The notes beneath the pieces were generated by a model. It searched no databases. It was not told where the DNA came from and worked only from the letters and a program-made list of their open reading frames with translations. This document shows positions 6,953 through 13,121 of a stretch of 19,417 nt of DNA, piece by piece. Positions within the stretch are counted from its first letter, which is position 1. Each line of letters opens with the position of its first letter. Source of the stretch: Firmicutes bacterium UBA1764 (GTDB lineage: Bacteria; Bacillota; Clostridia; Peptostreptococcales; Anaerovoracaceae). The position numbers were made by a program, and so were the translations under genes. Where the stretch lies: assembly GCA_002315535.1 (NCBI GenBank), contig DCHA01000025.1, positions 1 through 19,417 on the forward strand, in the 5' to 3' direction.

Positions 6953-8110
6953 ATGGAAGACTTCTTAGCACACTGGCAAGCGTACAGAGCTTTCAAAATT
7001 TCAAAACAAAATCTGGAAAATAATCTCGCATTATTAAACAGGATTAACATATTCCCTGTGGCCGACAAGGACACCGGGAACAATATGTTCATCTCTTTTG
7101 ACCGTTGCCTAGAAAAAATCGAGGGCACAAAAACCACAAGAGAACTGTTCGATATCGCGGGAAAAACACTAGTTCTAGTAGGTATGGGAAACTCCGGAAC
7201 TATATTAAGTTTGTTCTTCTCAGGAATTTCCGACTATTTTTCAGAAGAAAATATCGAAAAAATTGATAAAAATGCCTTCTTAAATGCCTTCGTAAAAGGT
7301 GCGAATAAGATAAAAGACGGGCTTAACAACCCGGTTCAGGGTACAATTTTGTCGGTTGCGCAGGAAACTGCCCAAATTGCACAAAGTAATTCTGATCAAT
7401 TTTCAAACATCGAAGATTTAATGACATTTATTGCAGACACTGCCTACAAGATACTGCCTAAAACCGCGACTCAAAATCCAAAGCTAAAGGATTTCCATGT
7501 TATCGACTCCGGAGCGCTCGGCTTTTGCATGATACTTGATGGCTTTGCCGCAGGCTTCAATGCTCTGGAAAAGGTTAACAGAGAGTATGATGTTGAGATT
7601 AACGGTTTAATCAATACCGCTAAACGTGATAGCAGCTATAAATACTGCACTGAGTTTATTACGAACACCCCGGCCGGAGGATCCGAGAAGCTTAGGCAGC
7701 AGCTTGAAGAAATCGGCGACTGCGTTATCCCTGTTGAAAGCGAAGGCAAAATAAAGATTCACGTTCATACAAACAATCCTGATGCAGCCCTCTTCATCGG
7801 CGCTCTTTGCGGAGAGCTTAAGATGGTAAAGGTCGATAACATGCAGCAGGAATCCGGCCCTGTTAAGGTCTTCCTTTGCAACGAGGACTTGAGCCAACGC
7901 TGCATCGAAAGCATGAATTATCAAAACGTTTTCTGCCTTGCTGATAACGGGCTTGAAAAGCTGCGTATCTTTGTTAATCACTGCAGCCTAAAGAATCAAA
8001 TAATTCTTATGACATCGGTTCAGGAGCTGGGCCCGGTTGAAAACCTCGTATCAAAAATCAGATTCTATGAATCCGATGAGGCTCTGATAAACAAGCTCTT
8101 CTCAGAATAA
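6953..8110 (+). CDS. FakA-like DAK2/DhaL-domain kinase subunit, short form
   Basis: Resembles the ATP-binding subunit FakA of fatty acid kinase (DAK2 domain), which phosphorylates fatty acids held by DegV/FakB proteins. Nucleotide and Mg motifs are present: NRINIFPVADKDTGNNM (29-45, with D38 and D40), GMGNSGTILS (77-86), VQGTILSV (128-135) and VIDSGALGF (183-191). The middle domain motif CTEFIT (232-237) and HVHTNNPD (270-277) also match FakA. Length is 385 against roughly 550 residues for typical FakA. The C-terminal part after residue 300 is only about 85 residues and lacks the GGQTMNPS- and LPNN-type motifs of the full protein. No strong SD is seen before the ATG. It is divergent from the degV gene and is followed 43 bases later by the deaminase gene, probably in one transcript. 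A dihydroxyacetone-kinase DhaL role is less likely because of the FakA middle domain. Confidence 0.82.
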   Translation: MEDFLAHWQAYRAFKISKQNLENNLALLNRINIFPVADKDTGNNMFISFDRCLEKIEGTKTTRELFDIAGKTLVLVGMGNSGTILSLFFSGISDYFSEENIEKIDKNAFLNAFVKGANKIKDGLNNPVQGTILSVAQETAQIAQSNSDQFSNIEDLMTFIADTAYKILPKTATQNPKLKDFHVIDSGALGFCMILDGFAAGFNALEKVNREYDVEINGLINTAKRDSSYKYCTEFITNTPAGGSEKLRQQLEEIGDCVIPVESEGKIKIHVHTNNPDAALFIGALCGELKMVKVDNMQQESGPVKVFLCNEDLSQRCIESMNYQNVFCLADNGLEKLRIFVNHCSLKNQIILMTSVQELGPVENLVSKIRFYESDEALINKLFSE

Positions 8111-8143
8111 TCACAAAGACAAGCGGCATGTTATTTGTCGAAT

Positions 8144-8148
8144 GAGGA
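8144..8148 (+). promoter_or_regulatory. Ribosome binding site deciding the deaminase start
   Basis: GAGGA at 8144-8148 lies 5 bases before the ATG at 8154. It overlaps the alternative upstream ATG at 8142, which has no SD of its own. This favours the 8154 start. Confidence 0.6.
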
Positions 8149-8153
8149 TAAAA

Positions 8154-9554
8154 ATGACTTACGAAGAATATCTGTCAAAAAGAGAAATAATGGTCAGTGA
8201 AAATGCCAACCTGGTTGGCAATGTTTTGAATGAAAAAGAATTGGCCGTAAATGATATTCTTGAATCGCTGAAAAAAGAACTGCACGAAACGGTTGATGAA
8301 AACCGTCTCAGCAGAATGAACATAATGGGCAAGAGAGAGCTCTGGGAAAGCCGTCTTTATGCTTTCACAAAGGCTCTGCCAAAGGGATCCGACCTGCATG
8401 TACATGCAACTGCCCTGCTGCCCGCAAACAGACTTATCGATTTTGTAGCATCAAGAAATGACCTCGTTATTGATATCAACGACTGCCATATCTACAACAT
8501 CGATGAAGAATGCTATGACAAGGCTTCATGCCATTTGCTTTCCAAGGCGCTTGAGGATGGGCTTGTTACAAGAGAATCCGTCGAGCAAAAATGGACCCTG
8601 CTTGGCAGAAAGCACGACGAGTCAGTTTGGGACTATTTCGAGAATCTGCTGGGGCTTTTCGAATCCATCGAAGTCAGCCAGGATACACTCTTTGACTACT
8701 ATGTCACCGCCTTTAATTACTACCTCGAAAACAATGTATTTCACATCGAGATACATGCGGTATTTTCCGAAGATTATGATCGCTCACTTGTGCTCGCAAA
8801 CACTATCAAGCGTGCTTATCACGAGGTAAAGAAAGCTCATCCGCAGCTCATCGTATCGATTATCTGCTCCGGTCTAAAATATCTTGGTGCCGACATCAGC
8901 GTGCCGGAGCTGTACCTGAAAAATGCAATTAAGCTCAGAGAAGAAATCGCTGATGACTTTGACAAGGATAATGTTCATCCGTTTATCATTGGCTTTGACC
9001 TGCTCAACGAAGAGGATAAATCAATCCCTCTTAAAGAGCTTGCCCCGATGCTGCTGAAATACAGGAATGAATATCCTGATTTTAATTTGTATATCCACTG
9101 CGGCGAATCGCTTTCCGCCCAGGTTGATAATCTGATTGACGCATATCTGCTCGGATCTACAAGAGTCGGGCACGGAATGAATCTTTACAGATATCCAAAG
9201 CTTCTTGCGGCATTCGCTGATAAGGAGATTTGCCTTGAGGCCTGCCCTATTTCGAATAAAACTCTCAGGTATGTTAAGGACCTGCGCCTGCATCCTGTTG
9301 CAGAATACTTAAAGCGCGGAGTTACCGTTGCGCTTTGCTCAGATGATCCGGTCTGCCAAGAGCATGAAACGCTGACAGACGATTTCTTTGCAGGCATAGT
9401 AGCCTGGGATTTAAATCTGTCAGACATAAAACAGCTTTGCATTAACTCGATAATGTACTCCGGGCTTGATAAGACCCAAAAGTCAGAGCTTATCGCATCA
9501 TGGAAAACAGCGTGGGAAGAGTATATTGAGGAGCAAAGTCATATCACATATTAA
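8154..9554 (+). CDS. Adenosine deaminase family metal-dependent hydrolase
   Basis: Zinc-dependent deaminase of the adenosine/AMP deaminase family, 466 residues from the SD-supported ATG at 8154 (470 from the ATG at 8142). Residues below use the shorter form. HVH at 82-84 gives the first two zinc ligands. YIHCGES (313-319) corresponds to the family HAGE motif with the third His ligand and catalytic Glu. RVGHG (337-341) carries the active-site His. EACPISN (362-368), HP (380-381) and CSDDP (395-399) complete the site with the paired aspartates. All catalytic residues are present, so it should be an active deaminase. Length exceeds classical ADA (about 340) because of about 75 extra N-terminal residues and an insertion, as in ADGF/ADA2-like members. 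The exact substrate (adenosine, adenine nucleoside derivative or other purine) cannot be fixed. It follows the fakA-like gene on the same strand and ends at its own terminator. Confidence 0.9.
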   Translation: MTYEEYLSKREIMVSENANLVGNVLNEKELAVNDILESLKKELHETVDENRLSRMNIMGKRELWESRLYAFTKALPKGSDLHVHATALLPANRLIDFVASRNDLVIDINDCHIYNIDEECYDKASCHLLSKALEDGLVTRESVEQKWTLLGRKHDESVWDYFENLLGLFESIEVSQDTLFDYYVTAFNYYLENNVFHIEIHAVFSEDYDRSLVLANTIKRAYHEVKKAHPQLIVSIICSGLKYLGADISVPELYLKNAIKLREEIADDFDKDNVHPFIIGFDLLNEEDKSIPLKELAPMLLKYRNEYPDFNLYIHCGESLSAQVDNLIDAYLLGSTRVGHGMNLYRYPKLLAAFADKEICLEACPISNKTLRYVKDLRLHPVAEYLKRGVTVALCSDDPVCQEHETLTDDFFAGIVAWDLNLSDIKQLCINSIMYSGLDKTQKSELIASWKTAWEEYIEEQSHITY

Positions 9555-9573
9555 AATCATATCGCGTATTAAT

Positions 9574-9601
9574 AAAAAGGTCGCAAACGAGCGGCCTTTT
9601 T
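9574..9601 (+). terminator. Rho-independent terminator of the fakA-like/deaminase unit
   Basis: GGTCGC (9579-9584) pairs with GCGGCC (9591-9596), including one G-U pair, over a 6-base loop. Five Ts follow (9597-9601) and five As precede the stem. It lies 20 bases after the deaminase stop codon. Confidence 0.88.
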
Positions 9602-9618
9602 GTTTGCTTTTTCGCCGA

Positions 9619-9782
9619 TTCGGGAAGTAATGCATCTTTTGAGGCGTTTACTTCCCGATTTTACGGCCGGAGCCTAGGTTTTTCGGGAGGTAATGCATCT
9701 TTAGAGGCGTTTACTTCCCAATTTTACGGCCGGAGCCTTCGTTTTTCGGGAGGTAATGCCCCTTTAGAGGCGTTTGCTTCCC
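9619..9782. repeat. 63-bp tandem repeat, about 2.6 copies, hairpin-forming
   Basis: Copies begin at 9621, 9684 and 9747, an exact 63-base period. The third copy stops after its hairpin near 9782. Each copy has GGGA(A/G)GTAA separated by 17 bases from TT(A/G)CTTCCC, forming a 9-bp stem whose variation between copies keeps pairing through G-U changes. Complete copies continue with a GC-rich stretch (ACGGCCGGAGCCT) and a run of five Ts. No credible reading frame covers it. It lies between the terminators of two converging transcripts. Confidence 0.85.
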
Positions 9783-9822
9783 AAAAGCGACGTTCAGATA
9801 AAGCGACAGACGACCAGACAAG

Positions 9823-9852
9823 AAAAAACGACACTTCCAAATGGAAGTGCCG
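9823..9852 (-). terminator. Rho-independent terminator of the tRNA cluster
   Basis: Read on the - strand, CGGCACTTCC (9852-9843) pairs over an ATTT loop with GGAAGTGTCG (9838-9829), a 10-bp stem with one G-U pair. Six Ts follow (9828-9823). It begins 11 bases after the CCA of tRNA-fMet. Confidence 0.92.
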
Positions 9853-9862
9853 TGAATGAACG

Positions 9863-9938
9863 TGGTTGCGGGGGTAGGATTCGGACCTACGACGTCCGGG
9901 TTATGAGCCCGGTAAGCTACCAGCTGCTCCACCCCGCG
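9863..9938 (-). tRNA. Initiator tRNA-fMet (CAT anticodon)
   Basis: A complete cloverleaf can be drawn with an encoded CCA (9865-9863). Initiator features are present: base 1 is C and base 72 is A, an unpaired acceptor end; the anticodon stem carries consecutive G-C pairs (CCGGG/CCCGG); the D stem has A11-T24. The anticodon loop reads CTCATAA. One oddity is the T loop, TCCGAAT, which has C at position 55 where U (later pseudouridine) is almost universal. It is the last tRNA of the cluster. Confidence 0.95.
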
Positions 9939-9993
9939 ATATATAAGTCATCAAATCAGGCGAGGCCCTCATCGGTGAACTGTTTATTAAACA

Positions 9994-10080
9994 TGGTGCC
10001 TAGAACCGGACTTGAACCGGTACGATATTGCTATCGCGGGATTTTAAGTCCCGTGCGTCTGCCTATTCCGCCATCCAGGC
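9994..10080 (-). tRNA. tRNA-Leu (TAA anticodon)
   Basis: Class II tRNA of 87 bases with encoded CCA. The acceptor pair is GCCTGGA/TCTAGGC, with one G-U pair. The anticodon stem-loop CGGGA-CTTAAAA-TCCCG gives anticodon TAA, decoding UUA/UUG. A long variable arm (CGATA/TATCG) is characteristic of tRNA-Leu. The T loop TTCAAGT is canonical and the discriminator is A. It is separated from tRNA-fMet by 55 bases with no obvious signal. Confidence 0.95.
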
Positions 10081-10134
10081 TCAAAACCCTCGGATTACAA
10101 GCCTCAGCCGACATCCAGTGTTTTGTAGTATATT

Positions 10135-10169
10135 AGAGGCGGGGCATTTTTCATACCTCGCCTCTTTTT
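10135..10169 (+). terminator. Terminator-like hairpin inside the tRNA cluster, oriented antisense
   Basis: AGAGGCGGGG (10135-10144) pairs with CCTCGCCTCT (10156-10165), ten pairs with one G-U, and Ts run through 10165-10169. This is a terminator only for + strand transcription, yet no + strand gene lies upstream of it after the deaminase terminator. In the tRNA transcript (- strand) the same stem forms directly after the CCA of tRNA-Asn without a U run. There it could be a processing or insulating structure. Confidence 0.5.
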
Positions 10170-10170
10170 G

Positions 10171-10247
10171 TGGCGGGTGTAGTTGGACTTGAACCAACGA
10201 CCTAGTGATTAACAGTCACTCGCTGCCACCAGCTGAGCTATACACCC
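10171..10247 (-). tRNA. tRNA-Asn (GTT anticodon)
   Basis: 77 bases with encoded CCA. The acceptor stem is GGGTGTA/TACACCC with discriminator G. The anticodon stem-loop AGTGA-CTGTTAA-TCACT gives GTT (Asn). The T arm GTTGG-TTCAAGT-CCAAC is canonical. The D stem pairs at only three positions, with a C-C mismatch at 13-22. It is the first tRNA after the cluster promoter. Confidence 0.95.
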
Positions 10248-10277
10248 ATTAAGCCGCTCTCTTTATGCGACTTGAAT

Positions 10278-10306
10278 AGTATACTTCATTCTCTGCATTT
10301 TTGCAA
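10278..10306 (-). promoter_or_regulatory. Promoter of the tRNA-Asn/Leu/fMet cluster
   Basis: On the - strand, TTGCAA (10306-10301) and TATACT (10283-10278) are separated by exactly 17 bases. Transcription would begin near 10271, about 24 bases before the first base of tRNA-Asn. This is the best-spaced promoter in the window. The stretch between it and the TPR gene stop (10307-10356) is A/T-rich, with no hairpin and U run for the - strand. Confidence 0.8.
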
Positions 10307-10356
10307 GGGTATTTGACTATTTTTTTTATTTTACTGCCATAGCCAGCCAAAGGCTC

Positions 10357-11400
10357 CTACTGTCTGAGAATTTCACACTTTTTAGAGTACTTTTCCTTGT
10401 TGACTGCATCACCAAGATCATCGTAAATCTCAGAAAGCGCAAGGCAGGCGTCGTAATTCGAAGGATTCAACGCCAAAACCTTCTTAAAGCCCTCAATTGC
10501 TTCCTGCGGATGTTCAAGCTCTCTGTAGGTGCAGGCCAAATAGTAGTGAAGTGGCCACCAGTTGTTATACTCACTGTTTACATATGGCTCAAGAATCTTA
10601 AGTCCCGACTCCAGGTCTCCAACCGTCAGCTTGTTGATACCCTCCTCGATTTTCACAGGATCATCAAGCTCTCTGACGCGTTCCTGAATCTCAAGATATT
10701 CTGCCTTTGTCTTGTCAGGAGCAAGCTCAAGATATCTGTTCCAGATGAACTGAGCCTTTGTGTAAAGTGCCGCATTCAGATACGCATATCCCAGGTAATA
10801 GTACGACGGGGAAAACTCCGGGTGCTCGATAATGCACCATTCGTAATACTCAGTTGCCTCGGATTTTAATGTTTCAATAAGTTGGTCAAAGCCATCCCTG
10901 TCCTCAAGCGACAAATACCACTCTCTGCATGCGCATGCATAGCCAAACAGCGCCATTACATCTGTCGTATCAAGCATCAGCGCCATACGATAGTATGCTG
11001 TAGCCAGACCGTAGTCCGGAGCATCAGCAAAGTAGTCACTCTTGCCATCTATTGCTCCGCCCATAAGAGCCTCGGCGCCCTTACTTGTAAACACGCTGAT
11101 CAGCTTTTCATTAAAGAACCTCGCCATGAACTGAATGTACTGATTCGCATAGGGGAACTGCGTGTTCGCCCCGATTACAACAGCCATGTTGTCAGCAAGT
11201 CTTGCCGGATTAATTCCCTCTTGAGCAAGCGCAACCATGTCTTTTGTCTTAAACGGAACAGCAATTCCCTTCATAAAGGAAAGCTGATTTGATTCAAGAT
11301 ATTCCGGCGAAAGCTCGTCAAACAAAAAGTCCTTTGTCAGTCCCTCGAGATATTTAGACAGATTGTCTTCTCTGTCCTTGTAAAGCGGTGCTCTTTCCAT
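10357..11400 (-). CDS. Tetratricopeptide-repeat protein of unknown function
   Basis: Soluble 347-residue protein without signal peptide or membrane segment. Helical repeats of TPR type are clear at about 197-230 (the run YYYLGYAYLNAALYTKA leading to LAPD) and 281-314 (HYYLACTYRELEHPQEA leading to LNPS). A partial repeat follows at 315-346, and weaker ones are likely at 130-195. The N-terminal ~125 residues show no motif I recognise. TPRs mediate protein contacts, so an adaptor role is likely, but the partner is unknown. The ATG lies 2 bases after the argS stop, with its SD (GGAG) inside the argS end, so it is translationally linked to argS. It is last in the operon. Confidence 0.75.
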   Translation of the reverse strand: MERAPLYKDREDNLSKYLEGLTKDFLFDELSPEYLESNQLSFMKGIAVPFKTKDMVALAQEGINPARLADNMAVVIGANTQFPYANQYIQFMARFFNEKLISVFTSKGAEALMGGAIDGKSDYFADAPDYGLATAYYRMALMLDTTDVMALFGYACACREWYLSLEDRDGFDQLIETLKSEATEYYEWCIIEHPEFSPSYYYLGYAYLNAALYTKAQFIWNRYLELAPDKTKAEYLEIQERVRELDDPVKIEEGINKLTVGDLESGLKILEPYVNSEYNNWWPLHYYLACTYRELEHPQEAIEGFKKVLALNPSNYDACLALSEIYDDLGDAVNKEKYSKKCEILRQ

Positions 11401-11402
11401 AA

Positions 11403-13121
11403 TTACATTTTCTCCGGAGCCTTAATTCCAAGAAGTGCAAGTCCATTCTTAATAGTCTGCTTTGCAGCCCATGTAAGCAGGAGCTTAACATTCTTTTCGT
11501 TTTCGTTATCAACAATAATCTGTTCGTCGTGATAGAACTTATTAAATGCCTGAGCAACATCGATGATATGTCTTGTTACAATCGATGGTTCGTATTCTGC
11601 TCCGGCCTTGATAATAGCATCAGGGAAGCGGTAGATAAGCTTAATAAGCTCATAAGCAGAATCGCTGCTGAGGTAACTGAAATCAAGCTTTTCAATTGCA
11701 TCAGGTGAAAGTACAGCTTCATCAAAGCCTGCTTTTCTGAGAACAGATGCGGCGCGGGCATGAGTATACTGAACGTATGGGCCTGTTTCACCATCGAAAT
11801 TCAGAACCTTATCCCACTTAAATACATAGTCCTTGATTCTGCTGTTTGCGAGCTCGTTAAACATAACAGCACCGATTCCAACCATTGCAGCAGTCTCATC
11901 AACATTTTCTGTATTAACGTTCTTTTCAAGAACGATTTCTCTTGTCTTTTCAACGGCCTTGTTTAATACATCCTCAAGGAAAATAACTCTGCCGTTTCTT
12001 GTGGACATAGTACCCTCTTCCATTGATACAAGACCAAACGGAATATGAACGCAGTCCTTACTCCAGTCATAGCCCATGAGCTCAAGAATCTTGAACCACT
12101 GCTGGAAGTGAAGGTTCTGCTGAGATGCAACAACGTAAATGCACTTTGCAAAATCATAGGTCTTCTTGCGATAAATTGCAGCGGCAAGGTCTCTCGTAAT
12201 ATACAGAGATGATCCGTCGCTCTTTGTAACAAGAGCCGGTCCGAATCCGTACTCTTCAAGATCAACAATCTGCGCGCCCTGTGATTCCTTAAGAAGTCCC
12301 TTTGCCTTCAGCTCATCAAGCACTGCAGGCATCTTGTCAGAATAGAAGGACTCTCCTGCATAGGAATCAAATGAGATTCCAAGCATGTTATATACTCTGT
12401 TAAATTCATTAAGAGATTCTTCTCTGAACCACTGCCAGAGCTTTGTTTCAGCCTCTTCACCATGCTCGAGCTTTGTAAAGGTTGCACGAGCCTCGTCCTC
12501 AAGGCTTGGATCCTTTTCTGCTTCTTCATGGAATTTTACATAGTATGAAAGGAGTGTCTTAATAGGCTCTCTTTTAACGTCTTCCTCATTACCCCATTTT
12601 CTGAAGGCAACGATCATCTTACCAAACTGTGTTCCGTAGTCACCAAGGTGATTGATTCTGACAACGTCATAGCCAAGCGCAGTATAAATCTTATTAATAG
12701 AATTACCGATTACTGTGCTTCTGATATGTCCGATATGGAAAGGCTTTGCGATATTCGGAGAGCTGTACTCAACGATTACCTTTTCGCCATGTCCTATATC
12801 TGTGTTGCCGTAGCTGTCCTTTGCCTTTGCAACCTCTTCAAGGCTAAGCTTTGAGAAAGCCTCCTTATTGATAAACATATTTACATATGCATTAACGTTC
12901 TCAACCTTTTCAAAAAGATTATCGTTTAATGCGGCTGCAAGATCTGCGGCAATCATTGGAGGTGCTTTGTGAAGCTGCTTTGCGAGCTTAAAGCAAGGGA
13001 AAGCATAATCTCCCATTGCACTGTCCTGAGGAATCTCAATCATAGCCTCGATTTCTTCAAGACTTAAAAAATCTACGCTTGCATTAATTTTTTCTGCAAT
13101 TACTTTTTTAATGTTAATCAT
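11403..13121 (-). CDS. argS: Arginyl-tRNA synthetase
   Basis: Class I aminoacyl-tRNA synthetase charging tRNA-Arg, cytoplasmic, 572 residues, normal length. An N-terminal Add-1 type domain (about 1-100) precedes the catalytic core. The core has SSPNIAKPFHIGH (120-132, containing HIGH at 129-132) and the KMSKS-equivalent MSTRNG (372-377), the variant typical of ArgRS. The C-terminal DALR anticodon-binding domain starts near YVQYTHARAASVLRKA and ends in the family-type tail KAPEKM. Its ATG overlaps the mutS2 stop by 4 bases (ATGA), with only a weak SD, which implies coupled translation. No T-box leader precedes it, so it appears to depend on the upstream operon promoter. Confidence 0.97.
   Translation of the reverse strand: MINIKKVIAEKINASVDFLSLEEIEAMIEIPQDSAMGDYAFPCFKLAKQLHKAPPMIAADLAAALNDNLFEKVENVNAYVNMFINKEAFSKLSLEEVAKAKDSYGNTDIGHGEKVIVEYSSPNIAKPFHIGHIRSTVIGNSINKIYTALGYDVVRINHLGDYGTQFGKMIVAFRKWGNEEDVKREPIKTLLSYYVKFHEEAEKDPSLEDEARATFTKLEHGEEAETKLWQWFREESLNEFNRVYNMLGISFDSYAGESFYSDKMPAVLDELKAKGLLKESQGAQIVDLEEYGFGPALVTKSDGSSLYITRDLAAAIYRKKTYDFAKCIYVVASQQNLHFQQWFKILELMGYDWSKDCVHIPFGLVSMEEGTMSTRNGRVIFLEDVLNKAVEKTREIVLEKNVNTENVDETAAMVGIGAVMFNELANSRIKDYVFKWDKVLNFDGETGPYVQYTHARAASVLRKAGFDEAVLSPDAIEKLDFSYLSSDSAYELIKLIYRFPDAIIKAGAEYEPSIVTRHIIDVAQAFNKFYHDEQIIVDNENEKNVKLLLTWAAKQTIKNGLALLGIKAPEKM

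Noticed and set aside
6953..8110. Dihydroxyacetone kinase subunit DhaL
   Set aside because: The DAK2 domain is shared, but the CTEF and HVHTNNP motifs of the middle domain and the adjacent DegV gene point to FakA. DhaL is only about 210 residues and usually sits with dhaK.
8111..8141. Terminator between the fakA-like and deaminase genes
   Set aside because: Only a short imperfect GACAA/TTGTC pairing is present, without a T run, so the two genes are more likely co-transcribed.
9619..9782. CRISPR-like array
   Set aside because: The whole 63-base unit is repeated, not short repeats with unique spacers. There are fewer than three copies and no cas genes nearby.
9711..9932. Open frame of 73 codons on the - strand over the 63-bp repeats and tRNA-fMet
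   Set aside because: It overlaps tRNA-fMet, a terminator and a repeat, so it is not plausible as a gene.
9774..10136. Open frame of 120 codons on the + strand across the tRNA region
   Set aside because: It runs antisense through tRNA-fMet and tRNA-Leu. Its apparent protein is the familiar artefact of translating tRNA genes, and there is no ribosome binding site.
10127..10155. Separate promoter for tRNA-Leu
   Set aside because: TATACT is present on the - strand, but the -35 at the right distance (TATGAA) is poor. The upstream cluster promoter explains expression better.
11403..13121. Possible T-box leader for argS
   Set aside because: argS overlaps the mutS2 stop by 4 bases, so there is no untranslated leader in which a T-box could fit.
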